Shown here piece after piece: positions 22,701-34,933 of a stretch of DNA of 64,000 nucleotides; the first letter of the stretch is position 1, and each line of letters opens with the position of its first letter. The notes under the pieces were generated by a model. The model made no database searches and had not been told where the DNA came from. It worked only from the letters and a program-made list of their open reading frames with translations. A program made the translations under genes and the position numbers. The DNA is from Bagarius yarrelli (taxonomy: Eukaryota > Chordata > Actinopteri > Siluriformes > Sisoridae), in NCBI GenBank assembly GCA_005784505.1, contig VCAZ01000351.1, positions 1 to 64,000 of the forward strand, read 5' to 3'.

Positions 22701-25700
22701 GAGGTGCTAGGTGCTAGATCGTCTCAGAGCCAGAGGTGTAAATATGGGAAATGGGAAGTAGTGGCTTAGTTGTTAAGGTGTTGGACTAATATCAGAAAGA
22801 CCTGGGTTCGATTCCCAGCACCACCAAGCAACCCCTGTGCAAGGCCTTTAACCGCCAATAGCTAAATATACAGAGAAGGCAAAATGTCATATGTAGCTCA
22901 GATGATAGGACTTGTCCATGTTCTACCCCATGCGGCTTTCCTTTTTTCTATGCCATCCCATCCTCACCCATTGGCTTTACTGGACGTAGGTAACTGCTCT
23001 GACATGTCTGGCTGCTTCCTCCTGGCGTCACACTTCTATTACCACCATGTGATGCTGCTCAGTTGGACACTGCACCCAGCTAACAAGAGATGTAAACTTG
23101 CATCCATTTCTCCCCAGTTGCCAAGGTGGGCAGTACCATGTACCAATCAGGGATCCTAAAACTCTAAGTAAGTGTCCACAGCTGTGGCACATCTTTATAC
23201 TTCCATCAGATGTTAGATAGGCAATGCAAGAGCTCCGTTCAAATGTTTAGCCCTACATTGCTCATGCAGTTCATTAATTGGGCATTCACCAGTCTCCTCA
23301 CCCAACTGTGGTGGGATAGGAGGTAGGTCATAATTGGCAACATTAGACAGTATAGTGGCCCAGCATGGAAGCACAGTAACTTAAATTTACCTGGAAGGGC
23401 TGTGTTATCGATCTTTTTATAGCCTCTAATTATGTACTGCCTCAGTTGTTCCATCTGTTTGGTGGCATTAAGATCTGTGTTTTATCACCGTCCCAGGCAT
23501 TTGATAGAATTGGATTGTTGCTTGGATGGTTGGTTTTGGCCTTTGACAATTATGATTCTACAGGACTTGCTGGGTTTAATCTTCATTCGTGCCCAGTTGA
23601 TGTTATCTTGTACAGAAGAGGTTTGAAATAATTGTTAATTAATATTTCTGATAATAGCTGATTAATTGACCCAAAATAATTGTTTATTCTAGTCCTATTT
23701 AGTAGTGTCTATTTGTCTGTGCTAATTCTGACACGTTTCTATTAAAACCAGCATTACCTGTCCTTTTTTCTTCCTTGAGCCACATTTAATACCGTGTCAT
23801 TAACTATAAATACCGTTTCATTATATAACCCCTAAAATTAGATTCAAATGGTTGTGATATACTACATTCTTGGTCCAGGTGAATAAAGTATACTTTTGGA
23901 ACAAAAATGGATTTAGGGGTTTTCAAAATTTTAAACAAATAAAAATCTGAAAAGTGTGGTGTGCATTTGTTTTCAGCCCCCTGTATTCTGATACCCCTAA
24001 GTAAAAACAGTAGAATTAATTGCTTCAGAAGTCACCTAATTAGTTAATAGAGTTCACTGTGTGTAGTTAAGTCTCAGTATAAATGAACCTGTTCTGTTTT
24101 TTGTTTTTTTTTGAGAACATTAGTGAACAAGCAGCATCATGAAAATCAAGGAACTCACCAGACAGGACAGTCATTAAGTTGTGGAGAATAAAAAATGTTA
24201 AATAAAAAATATTACAAGCTTTGAACATCTCAGTGAGCACTGTTAAATTCATTATCCAAAAATGCAAAAAAGTATGCCACAGCTGCAAACCTATCAAGAC
24301 ATGGTCTTCCACCTTAATCAACATACTGAGCAAGGAAAACACTAGTCGGAGAAGCAGCCCAGAAACCCATGGTCACTCAGGAGGAGCTGCAGAAATCCAC
24401 AGTTCTGGTTGGAGAATCTGTTGACAGGACAACTAAGTTGTGTACTTCACAAATAAGGCCCTTATGGAAGAGTGGCAAGAGAGAGCCATTGTTGAAAGAA
24501 GACATAAGTCATGTTTGCAGTTTGCCACAAGCCATTTAGGGGAGAGAGCAAATATGTGAAAGAAGGTGCTCTGGTCAGATAAGACCAAAGTTTAACTTTT
24601 TGGTCTAAAGCAAAGCACATGTTAGCAGAAAAGTAACACTGCTCATCACCCAGAACACACCATCCCCACTGTGAAACATGGTGGTGGCAGCATCTGGTAA
24701 AACATGTCTGCTGTGGAAATGCAAAATTTGGTCTTCAGCAAAGACCAAAAATTTGGTTAGAATTGATGGATGAAGCTAAATACAGGGCAATTCTGGAAGA
24801 AAACCTGCTGGAGGCTGCAAAAGACTTGAGACTAGGAAGGAGATTCACATTCCAACAACACAATGTCCATAAACATAAAGCCAGAGCTACAAAGGAATGG
24901 TATGTATCAAAGAAGATTCATATATTAGAATGGCCCAGTCAAAGTCCAGGCCTGAATCCCATTGAGCATCTGTGGCAAGACTTGAAAATTGCTGTTCACA
25001 GACGCTCCCCATCCAGTCTGGCTGAGCTTGAGATATTTTGCAAAGAAGAATGGGCAAAAATTTTATTCTCTATATGTGCAAAGCTAGTAGAGACATACCC
25101 CAAAAGACAGCTGTAATTGCAGTAAAAGGTGGTGCTACAAAGTATCGACGCAGTGGGGCGGAATTCCAATGCACCACACACAGATTTTTATTTGCTTAAA
25201 ATTTTGAAAACCATCCATCATTTTTGTTCCACTTTACAATTATGTGCTACATTATGTTGGTCTATTACAAAAAATCTCAATAATGTTTAAATGTTTTTTT
25301 TAAGTTTGTGGTTGTAAGCTGACAAAATGTAGAAAATTCAAGAGGTATGAATACTTTTTTCAAGGCACTGTAAATTATAAATTTAATTTATTTAATTAAA
25401 TTAATCAAAAATGAATATTATGTGATATGTTTGAATTATATTATTTATAACTTAAACAAATTTAATACAATTGATTTTAAAAACGCCATGAGTTTTAAAG
25501 GCATGTATTTTTAAACAACTGATTTTTTGTTCTGAATTCTTAGACAGCAAATATTTTAAATTTTCAAAAAATAAAAAAATACAGCTTCACCTGTTCAAGA
25601 TTAACTAAACATTTCATCTAAACATTTAATAAACCGCATAAAACCGCATATTATTAAAAACCGCATTTCATTTCAATGGTACAGAAAAGAAATATAGAGG

Positions 25701-28700
25701 TCATCCACAGGAAGAAGTAGATGATCCTTCAAAAGTCATTTTTTCAACATTTATGATTTATATTTTTAGGCTAGTGTTTTCCCAGGATGTGAAACATTGG
25801 TGTTTTAAGCTTTTCTTCTGGTGTTTGTTTTAATGTATATTACATTGTCGTGTGAAACTGTGAAAGTGATTAACATGCCACTGTGTCTATACTGGATGCG
25901 GGACTGCCAACAGCTCCAAGAGAGAAATCAGCTGTTGCAAATAGCTTGGACAAAGTCAGAATAAAATTAAGGGATCTGTTTGATTTTGGAAATTTTACAT
26001 CCAGTGTAGGCAGTATTATATTATAATGAACAAGTTCTATATAAAAATAATGAGTATAAATAATCAATGTTTAAAAATCACTGTTTCCTTAATGTTTGTA
26101 ACCTCGGGCCTACTTTCTGTACAATTCCTTTCGGCAGGTCTGCATCTGTAGAGTATTTGACCTCATTTGCAGCTTGTTAGGAATGTAGCCAGGGCTAAAA
26201 TGATTAAAGCATTTTTTTTAGTTTTACTCATATGTTGTTTAAAGGTCTACTGTGGCTCAAGATTGTAAATCAGTGCTCAAGCTGGCCACTATAGAAAAAG
26301 ACAACGACATTAGGAGAATATGTTGGCAAAAACTGAAGCAGTAGAATGTGTGCAAGTGTAAAGTCCAGACACCTCATGGGTATTTTAAAGTAAGCATGTT
26401 ATCTGTATCAAATATGTCGATGTCACTTTGTTAGAATTAAAACGAGATTTCCAAAGATTTCCTATTATAAGGAAGCTAGCTAATTCCAAAAATTAATCCT
26501 TACAAATACAAATAAATAAATAAAATAATAACTTTTTAAAAATTTCCAATGGTAAATTACTTTCTTGTTTTATTTATCAGTTTGAATTTTTATAACTTAA
26601 TAGTTTTGCTAATTGCATAAGATAAAATAATTGATGATTAATTAATCTAATAATAGGTGATTAATCAACTATAGAAATAATAGTTTTTTTTTGCAGCCCT
26701 AAATTTAGCTGTTTTTAGATACTATACCACCCACTGCTACACTCCTTTCATTGACCTCCTGCATCTATTTTTAAAATTTTTGCATAATGTGGAAATCATT
26801 TTTATTGTCTTTATCCACCTAACAAGTGGATAAAATGTATACTATTATGTTGGGCTTGGTACTATACTGAGACAGCTATTAAATTGCAGGGTTTAAAGTC
26901 CAGACTGAAAATTCTCGCTACCAACTTTCTCCTGGCCTGACTTGGCAATGAAGTAAATTTTAGTAAGCTACATATTGGTGTAAAATACAGTGTAAATGTG
27001 GTACAGATTTTGTGATAAATTGTTGTTATTATTAAACACAGTTGTTTAAAACGTTTTATTGTTGTAAAGATACCCATAATTTAATGTCTTTATACTGTGT
27101 TTCTCTGTAATGTTATTTCTGTAGTTATGATGCCATAACGATGGTATTAAATGTGGATTAGTTGGGTATAACTTCGGATAATACTAAACCCAATAGAGGT
27201 GTGAAATCCATGGCCTGCCTATGTGGTATGTGTGAAAGTACTCCAGGCTAATCTTAAATAGTATTTGTAAGTGTATTCCTGTTGGGATTTTAATAACTAA
27301 GGTAACCATTATACCACCAGTTTTTTTTTTGTTTTTTTTTGTAAAACAAAAAAACATGTATTACATTAATGGATGCTGTTACATAGGTAGTCTTCTAAAA
27401 TGTTTTTCTTGCCTAGAAACTTGCTGTTTACAGCCATTATAATCATCCGAAAGGCAAATTTAAATGAATGAGCACATCTTGGTAGTGTGTGTATGGTTGT
27501 CTAGTAAGCATGTTTCGAATATATAACTATGAAATATATTACAGATAGAAATACAAAATATGCAGTAAGCATTGCAAATATAGTCACCCTTCTGTCTTAT
27601 GTAGTTTAATGATTATTGAGGCATGTCTTTTTAACAGGGTGGTTATCATATACTGTACTGTACATGCCTCGTTGATTTCTATTTTCTATGTAAAAATAAT
27701 AACGTAAAAAGATTCTTAAGTCCAGAGTAAGAGGAGCAAGAAATTACCATGGTTGAAACCCCTTCTCTCTGCACTCTCACAACCACTCTATTGACCTTCG
27801 TCCATCCACCTCAATCCACACCTAACTTACAGGGTAACATCATTAGTGTTGGTTATATTGTGAAGCCTTTCATTAAAGTATCAATTTCAGTACCACTGTG
27901 TCTAAGTGTGATTCTTTTTGTATACCTAATTAATTTTAATATGCACAGCACATTATCTGCGTTCCGCTTAAATGTATGTTTAATAGAATTAGTATTATTG
28001 TCTATTATCTGCCATAGTTATAACATGTTCAGCTTTAGGTACAGCACAGTTTAACTGCCTTTTTGTCCCTGTTTAAACTGTTCTCTGTCCTGCTCTTGCA
28101 TTTTATTATTTCACTTTTTTAGTGTTATTCTTAATGTTTTTATTACTTCATATTAATTATTTATATGGCGACTTATTTTCCTACTACAATTTTAGTCCTG
28201 ACTTCACTCTGTCTTAAACCCATTGGTGAACAAGATCACTTGCTCAGTCTAAAATGTAACACTAATTTGTTGTCTTTCTTTGTCCCCATAGTTTCGTGCT
28301 CTTGCCCCTATGTACTACAGAGGCTCAGCTGCAGCGATCATTGTTTATGACATTACAAAGGAGGTACTAATTTGTTTTTTTACTGTCTTTATGGCATATC
28401 TATCTATAGATACCATCACAAATAATGTTTACATAAGCACATTTTGACAACCATTTTACCATTCTCTACCATTAGAGACTCTTGAGTGTGAACAACCCCA
28501 AAAGATCAGCTGTAGCTCTCTATAGAGTCCTTTTTTATTACATTTGATCTTTGTATATCTTTTCGTAGTGGTATAATGGTGGGGTATCTTTTGAGTTTTT
28601 CACGATACTGGCGCCAAAATGATACGTTTAAAATAGTGCCAAAACGGTGCTTAAAATCGATACTTTAAGGTTACCTGCTGTGTTAGTACTGCATTCTTTA

Positions 28701-31700
28701 CTCATGCAGTGCTGTTGATGATGCTTTGTACATTGGAGAACCAGAGGACAAATATTAATTGATCTCTTAGGCATTTAATGGCACTAATATAAGGCCCAAA
28801 ATCTGCATTGTGATTTGTTCTAGTACAAACCAGTTACAAAGGCACCAGTTTTCTGTACCTAACCCTTTATAAAGCAACAAATAAACAGTGATCATTGCTG
28901 CTTTAAAGCTAATTTATTTAATGAAATTATATTCAACAGATCTTGTGTACATGTAGTGGTACTAACCACATTTTGGACAACTAAAAACCATAAATAGGTT
29001 CCTGTCTGTCTAAGCAGATGTGTGTGTTAAGCAAAGACAAGCCGGTCTGAACTGATCAGCTACTGTAGCTCAAACTGCCTTAAAAAAGAGTAACGATTGA
29101 TATGCTAAAAAGGTGTCAGAACACACATTGCATTTCAGCTTGCTGCATAGCTGCAGACTACTGTAGTCAAAAAAGGAACAAAACACTGGTGTACTGAAAT
29201 AATTAAAATATCTGTGTTAGTTGTTTAATCCAAATGTAAATATAAAGTACAAATTATAATAAGCATATCTGATATAAAAATTGAACATTGAAATATTTTA
29301 TTTTAAAAATGTTTTTTTTTTGTGACTCAGGAGTCCTTTCTAACTTTGAAGAACTGGGTAAAAGAGCTTCGGCAACATGGACCACCCAAAATAGTGGTGG
29401 CCATTGCCGGCAACAAGTGTGATCTTTCTGATGCCAGGTAAATTTCCTTCTAGTTTAAGTTTCAAAATCAGTTAAAAAAGAAAAAGATTGATCCACTGTA
29501 GTCTCCTAATAGAGAACAAAGTCTGTATTTTCCTGAACATAGACGCATGTTTATTTGCTAATTCTAGCTAACTGAGTAAATTACAGTATAGAGAACAAAA
29601 CGGTCATAAATGAAAAAAAAAGCTGAGAAGATAAGCTTAATAAAACAGGACAACTACAGAAAATAGAGCAATAGATTGCCTGTGCTTCAACTTTGTCTTT
29701 ATTTGTACAACTACTCATTCTTAAGTTAAAAAGCTTATCTTGCAAGGGTTTGCTGCAGGGTTGTTTGCTGTGTTCTAATGTTACTGCTAGCGACAAATTC
29801 TCCATGCTCAATTTCGTGTTTTTATTTCAGATGTTTTATCAGATTACTTGTATTATAAGTACTTTTTACTAGTATCAGTATTAGGCCGGAAACTAAACTC
29901 ATGTAAGCATAAAAACACTCTAATACCAAAGACTGATCACTGACAAAAGTTTCGGGGCAGAAAGACTCCAGCAGCAGTGACAATATGTCAGACTCACACA
30001 TGGCAGACTGCAAACTAAGTTTCACAAAAATATCAAGATCTACAAAAATTTGTACTTATAACTTGTAATTATAGTCTTCTGATGGCGAACTGACGGCAAA
30101 TTAGGTTGGCCACATTAGTCATTCTTGTTGCCTTTTGCCCGATTGCCTTGCTTATTGTTAGCTTCATAAACTACCCCATGTTTACGGTGCGCCAATAAAA
30201 AAAGTAGATTGATTGGTTAAAAAAGGTGTGCAAATTGCGCAATCAAAAGAAATAATATTGATCACACCGCCAGACAGATTAAAACTAAAGTAACAAGACT
30301 GGTTAAAAAAATTTAATAAGTATAAAGTACAGATATATTTGTGTAAAAGTCTACTTGAGTACAGTAACGAAGTATTTGTACTTCTTACTTCCCATCTGTT
30401 CTAGTAGTAACGCTAGCACTCGGCAACACAAATACAATACCAAGACAAAGCCACTGAAATAATCCTACATCCCACAAAAGTTAGATATCAGTATTGGTGC
30501 CAAACTATAAAAATTATATCAGAACTTAAACCCTATTTTTTTGAAAAAGTTGCATCCTAACTGATAGTGTTGCTCTTCAATATAAATGTCTTTAGTGCTA
30601 TCTTATTATATTCATTAAAACTTAGTTCATAACAATTTTGCTGGTAATTAGATGCTTGTCGCAGTTTGGTATTAAGTAAAATGTAATTTGGACTGAATGT
30701 AATGTTCCCATGTATGCACATGGGAACCTTTCAAATCTGATGACAGTGTTAAGCTCTATGTGGGTACATAATAATTTTTAAACAATTTGAATATATATCC
30801 ATGCACACATTTAATCTGTCAGTATTTCACTCTGTAAAGACAAATTTTATGCAATGCATACTATGTCAATACACAGGCCCCAAGCAAAACCTATAACCTT
30901 TAAGTTATGAATGGCACATATTTTAGTATGTTTATTTTTTTTCCTTTTTTGTTTATAGGGAGGTACAGGAGAAGGATGCCAAGGACTATGCTGACTCGAT
31001 CCATGCAATTTTTGTTGAAACTAGTGCTAAAAATGCAATTAACATCAGTGAAATCTTCACAGAGATAAGTAAGGCCTGATAAGCAGAAGTTCACATTTGT
31101 TTCTTTTTTTGTTTGCTACAATCTGCCCTAATGAAACTTATTTAACAAATAGCGCTTTGAAAAATTTTAATATTAAGGAACTCTATCCTAAAATTAAGTC
31201 AAGTTGTAGGTTTTTATATTCATATATTAGTTTAGCTTTTTGAATACGTTTGCTTATTATATCGTTAATGTGGATACATGACAACTAATACAAGTTTGAG
31301 CTTTTTCTTTGATTCATTGATTTATACCTTCTTTACTTTTCTGTAAGTGTTTTCACTAATGGAGAATTCTGTCCATTTATGCATAAATGTAAAACTCGGT
31401 GCACAGGCAGCATTCCTATTTATCCTAAATGTGCTCACTGGGTATAAGGGGGGTCAGGTTTATGAAGGCCTAATTTTTGTGACCCACTAATGCGTTTCTT
31501 AGGACTACTACAGGTGTCAAACACAAGCCCTTGCGCCCAAATTAAGATCACAGTTCAGTGATTTATAATCAAAACTTTCTTTTTTTTCATTATTATATTC
31601 TGTTTTCTTTTATTTAAATGTTTTATATAAAAACAATTTTTTTACTTGCATGCCTTTTTTGATATTGAAGACCCCAATTTAGACATTTTTTTATTGTCAG

Positions 31701-32002
31701 GCTAAATTTAGCCCTGATAGTCAGGGTTCTATGCAGGTCACTCAATTTTCTTCACATCAGCCTTGGCAAATTGTCTTTACAAATCTTGCTACAGCAGACA
31801 CTCCAGACAGTTGTGTGCTTCCAGATTTGTTGCTTCTTAAAGGACATTCTGTATATTTTAAACTTATAATTTCCATGTAAACTTTTTTTTTTTTATTTCA
31901 GGTCAGAGGATTCCACATTTAGACAGAAGTGATGCAGGTGTGAGGAGCTTAAAACTGCGGCGTGAACAATCAGACATAACCAGAGAACGCACTTGCTGCT
32001 AA
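19766..32002 (+). CDS. rab22a: Ras-related protein Rab-22A, seven coding exons
   Basis: Small GTPase of the Rab5 group acting on early and recycling endosomes. Coding exons: 19766-19801, 20396-20475, 21168-21249, 28292-28363, 29331-29437, 30959-31068 and 31902-32002. All introns are GT-AG and phases join cleanly to 195 residues (human 194). Visible motifs: P-loop GDTGVGKSS (residues 12-20), switch I around NINPTIGASF, WDTAGQER with Gln64, guanine-base motifs NKCD (118-121) and ETSAK (146-150). The C-terminal Cys-Cys is for geranylgeranylation. The hypervariable tail before it (SLKLRREQSD and onward) resembles Rab22A more than Rab31. Two short upstream ATGs (19747 and 19752) precede the chosen start; the second opens a reading frame overlapping the true start. 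Intron 3 is 7 kb and holds most of the gene's transposons. No frame disruption is seen. Confidence 0.96.
21085..21110. repeat. Short (TA)n run
   Basis: TA dinucleotides in rab22a intron 2, about 60 bp before exon 3. Confidence 0.7.
21334..21430 (+). repeat. Poly-T/poly-G low-complexity tract
   Basis: A T-rich stretch passes into runs of G, the longest near 30, interrupted only by short T runs and ending in GATCGATCGAT. It stands about 85 bp after rab22a exon 3. It could form G-quadruplexes in the coding-strand RNA. Long G runs are also typical sequencing artefacts, so the exact length should not be trusted. Confidence 0.9.
21915..23697. mobile_element. hAT-like element A in rab22a intron 3, with inner insertions
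   Basis: The left end is TAGGGCTGAAGCAATTGGTC and the right end, read inward, is TAGGACTAGAATAAACAATT. Both resemble fish hAT termini. The flanking 8-mers TTTAAAAG (21907-21914) and TTTAGTAG (23698-23705) agree at six of eight bases, as an old hAT target duplication would. It shares internal blocks with element B at 26.2 kb (AGGAGAATATGTT; CCAGACACCTCATG). A SINE lies inside. The minus-strand 91-codon frame at 22265-22540 is inside too; I do not recognise it. Confidence 0.6.
22758..22890 (+). repeat. tRNA-derived SINE, plus strand, with A and B boxes
   Basis: GTGGCTTAGTTGTTAAGG (22761-22778) is an A-box-like head. GGTTCGATTCC (22805-22815) is a perfect RNA polymerase III B box, followed by CAGCACCACCA. 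The spacing is tRNA-like, but no cloverleaf with paired acceptor arm is evident, so I call it a SINE head and not a tRNA gene. It lies inside hAT-like element A, so it inserted later. Confidence 0.8.
23840..25375 (+). mobile_element. Tc1-like transposon, nearly full length, dead
   Basis: Transposase remnants run from about 24140 to 25115, preceded by a degraded left end and followed by a right terminal repeat (GAATACTTTTTTCAAGGCAC, TGTA). The last open part (24763-25116, 117 codons) has LEWPSQSPGLNPIEHLWQDL with the catalytic Glu. The block that should carry the second catalytic Asp reads FQQHNVHKHKA: His replaces Asp exactly 35 residues before that Glu. The upstream half has stops. It is in rab22a intron 3, sense orientation. 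Confidence 0.88.
26190..26701. mobile_element. hAT-like MITE B in rab22a intron 3
   Basis: It starts CAGGGCTAAAATGATT and ends TTTTTGCAGCCCTA, giving short inverted ends. The flanks AATGTAGC (26182-26189) and AATTTAGC (26702-26709) agree at seven of eight bases, a convincing 8-bp target duplication. At about 510 bp it is too short to code for a transposase. Internal blocks are shared with element A, so both belong to one family. Confidence 0.72.
28565..28680. repeat. Possible hAT-type MITE end
   Basis: GTGCCAAAACGGTGCTTAAA and the following ATCGATAC resemble a common fish MITE terminus as I remember it. I could not identify the matching end. It lies in rab22a intron 4. Confidence 0.3.
29500..30420. 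repeat. Possible nonautonomous DNA element in rab22a intron 5
   Basis: The right part (about 30340-30402) has CTACTTGAGTACAGTAACGA, AGTATTTGTACTTC and TTACTTCCCA, a phrase typical of a widespread fish DNA-element terminus. Related words (ACTCAAGTAA, AAGTTACTAG) occur at 40.6 kb. The left boundary is uncertain. Confidence 0.4.
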
Positions 32003-33230
32003 TGCACAATTAGGCTAATTTTATTTCTATTTTTGTTACCTCTTTATTAGTTAGTAACAAAATGGATAACAGTGAAATTCTTGAGGAGCTTAGGATGGTA
32101 ATGACAACCATCTTGGAATATTTCTCAGTCTAAGCCTAAAACCAAACTCTTTTAAAAAAAAATCTTCTCTGTTTATTCCTTTGCTTTCCAGTCTCCTTGT
32201 TAGAGAACCTCTTGTAATTTTGTCTGTGGCTAACAAAACGTGAGGTTAACTTGGTTGTACCAGCGCTAGTCTTTCATTAGTCACACTATATTTTATGTAT
32301 ATTTTTTTGTAAATCTCAAAGCATTTAAACGAAAAAGAAGAGACACTAGCTTACTCCTGTTGAGAAATTTAACTTTTGTTTTTTTATTGCTCTATAAAAT
32401 AGCAATACATCTTTGTGTTCATACTTAAGGCTCATAGAGACTTATAGAGTTAGATATCATGTCAGGTCAATTACAAAAAAGAGTTTTTGGTTGGTTGTTA
32501 ATGAAAATAACTGATCTTATTGTAAAAAATAATTGACCTACTCTGAGATGTAGCAAATCTTTAAAACCATTGGTAAAATTAGTGACTATGCTCTTTTTAT
32601 TCCATTGTGTGTATGTGTGTCACAAAAATGTTTTTTTTTTTTAATTAATAACGTTATATTGATTTGTTGGCATGTCTTGAATTAATTGCAGTTTTTTAAA
32701 ATGCACTTTTAGATCTTGAAGTCCACTGTTATATCCATTACCTTGCTACTGGTCAGAGGGCCATTTTAGTATTTTTTTGCTTTCAACACACTTAATTCAG
32801 CAAAATCATCTAATTAACATAAGAATGTGTTTAAAATAATTCACAGAAATAAGATCAGAAATCAGCCTAATCTAAAAATATATTAATTATCATTTAAGAG
32901 TCAATTGTTTTTCCATTGTCTGTTTAACTTTGCGATGGTGACCATTTGACGGTATGTCACAGTACCAGCTGCCTTGAGTTCCTTAAGAAAAAAAATTGAT
33001 TAAAGTGGTATTGTGCTATCTAGAGGTAATTTTAATATAGTGTAATTTTAATGTAAAATTTAAAAAAATTGTATATGGATTTTTGGGCATGTCAGCAGAA
33101 ACATGTGCCTTTTAAAACTTTCCATACAGTTGATTTCTTAAACTTCCACCAGCACAAAATTAATTTTTGTTTTAAAAAATTATTAGGTTTACTTCAATGT
33201 ATTCATTCAGTTAAAATAGTATCAGTGAGA
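32003..33230 (+). other. rab22a: rab22a 3' UTR and downstream DNA
   Basis: AT-rich sequence after the stop codon without coding potential. No AATAAA was found in the first kilobase; ATTAAA near 32998 is a possible alternative poly(A) signal. The transcript end is not determined. Confidence 0.45.
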
Positions 33231-33234
33231 TCAG

Positions 33235-33500
33235 AGATAATAGATGAGGAGGTCTGGGGTGCAGTCAGTGTTTCAATTCATCCCAAAGGTGTTCACTTAA
33301 TCAGTTTTAGGGCTTTGTGCAGTTCTTTCACTTTGATCAGAACACACCATGGAGCCCAGGGGCTTTGGGCATGGGGTATTGTCATGCTGGAAGTGTTTGA
33401 GTCCATTAGTTTCAGTGAAGGAATAATGTAATGCTACAAAATACAAAGACAGCTGTATTGAAACAGTTCAGAGAGGACACACTTATGTAGGTTTTTACTT
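33235..33500. repeat. Tc1-derived MITE-like repeat
   Basis: ATCCCAAAGGTGTTCACTTA, CACACCATGGAGCC and GGTATTGTCATGCTGGAAGT are phrases of a common fish repeat related to Tc1 elements, as I remember it. No reading frame or terminal repeats are evident. Confidence 0.5.
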
Positions 33501-33514
33501 ATGTATTTGTCACA

Positions 33515-33690
33515 AATACTCTACAGCACAGTGAATTTTTTTTCTTCTTATATCCCATCATAGAAAGTTAGGGTCAGCTATAATACAGCGCCTCTGTAAC
33601 TGGAAGCTGTGTGGGTCTTGCTCAAAGCAGACTGGCAGTGGTGGCTTAGAATTTAGTGCCTTAACCATTTGAGCCACCGCTGGGGAGCGG
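33515..33690 (-). repeat. SINE copy, minus strand
   Basis: Reverse complement of the 16.1 kb SINE blocks. ATACAGCGCCTCTGTAACTG and GTGGGTCTTGCTCAAAG correspond to its GCGCTGTAT and TTGAGCAAGACCC phrases. A tRNA-like head remnant (CCTTAACCATTTGAGCCACC) is at the right. Confidence 0.7.
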
Positions 33691-33699
33691 TTCTTCATG

Positions 33700-34560
33700 A
33701 AGCCGAGGTCTTCTATACATTTTATAATCTATAAGTGTTTATTAGGGAGCCGTTGCAGTGTTGACTAATATGGGCTAATATGATCATACTTCCTGGTTTT
33801 ACAATGAACTCGTGCTGCTGCATTTTGGACGAGTTGGAGTTTGTTAAATAGGTGTGCAGAACAATCGCCCAATAAAGCATTACAATAATTTAATCCCAAA
33901 GTTATAAACACATGAATTAACATTTCTGCATTTGACATCAAGAGTAATTTAGATATATTTTTGAACTGCAATAAAAATTATTAGATCGACTATGCATTTT
34001 ATTAATTTTTCAAATTGGTATGTTTTGCCGGGCTGTGAATAACTCTGAAGCTTACCATCAGCATATCAGTGAACGCTAACACCATGCTTCCTGATGATAT
34101 CTGATATATGAAGAGTAACATGTGAAGTGTGAAAAGTAACGCTCCTACTACTGAACCTTGAGGTACTTAATACTGCACTTGTGAGCAATATCATAACTCT
34201 TGAGTATGATTTAAACCAAACTAATGCAATTCTATTAATGTCAACAGTTTTTTAATCTGTTTAAAAAATGTCGTGATCGAGAGTGTCAAACGCGGCACGA
34301 AGATCCAATAGCACTAATAGGTAGAGACAATCATCAGATTATCAGATAATAACAGCGGGTCATTTGTAACTAATATAAGCAGTTGTAGTACTATGATAAG
34401 GTCTAAATCCTGACTGGAAATCCTCACAGATACCATTATGAAATTTTAATTATGATACTACCCTTTCTAATATCTTAGTCAGAAACGGGAGGTTGGAGAT
34501 AGGTCTGTAATTAAGTAGCTCTTTGGGGTCAAGTTGTGATTTTCCTAATGAATTATTAAG
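33700..34560 (-). repeat. Degraded interspersed repeat with L2-like coding trace
   Basis: Minus strand at 33765-33971 reads LNYCNALLGD, then FNKLQLVQNAAARVHCKTRK and YDHIS, the C-terminal signature of L2-clade reverse transcriptases. The rest (for example GGAGGTTGGAGATAGGTCTG) is a medium-copy repeat related to the middle part of 7.9-8.6 kb. Class assignment beyond the L2-like trace is uncertain. Confidence 0.5.
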
Positions 34561-34863
34561 CCATTAATGAATGCAGTATCTGATGTGACGCTGTGGCTGT
34601 TTGCTGCATGGTTACAATTTTATCTCTAATAGTATCGATCTTATAATTAAAGTAGTTTATATAGTCATTGACACTTTATTTCTAGTTAATTTAACCACTG
34701 TATTAATTAAATACCTGGTGTTGTGTTTGCGTTCTTATAAATATTCTGAAATCCACCTTCCAAGTACACAATTTAGGTGCTTAAACAAGCAGCAGTTTAG
34801 CCGAACCACGTTCTTAGTTACCCACAAATAACGGTTAAACCTCAATGATCTGTAGGCATGTGA

Positions 34864-34896
34864 GTCGGCTCTTAATGTTCAAGTAAAAGAGCCGAC
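34864..34896. repeat. Perfect 10-bp stem-loop just upstream of npepl1
   Basis: GTCGGCTCTT at 34864-34873 pairs exactly with AAGAGCCGAC at 34887-34896 across a 13-base loop. A further TACTCGACTC follows. It ends 37 bp before the npepl1 start codon and is likely in its 5' UTR or core promoter. It may be a remnant of a hAT-type terminal repeat. Confidence 0.75.
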
Positions 34897-34933
34897 TGTA
34901 GTACTCGACTCATTCGAACGAACTAGATTAAAC

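Noticed and set aside
22761..22840. Possible tRNA gene with A and B boxes
   Set aside because: The B box is perfect, but the acceptor stem does not pair and the sequence continues into a SINE body found elsewhere in the window; it is a SINE head.
33069..33431. 120-codon open frame downstream of rab22a
   Set aside because: Its second half is a Tc1-derived interspersed repeat and its first half is AT-rich low-complexity sequence; no known protein is suggested.
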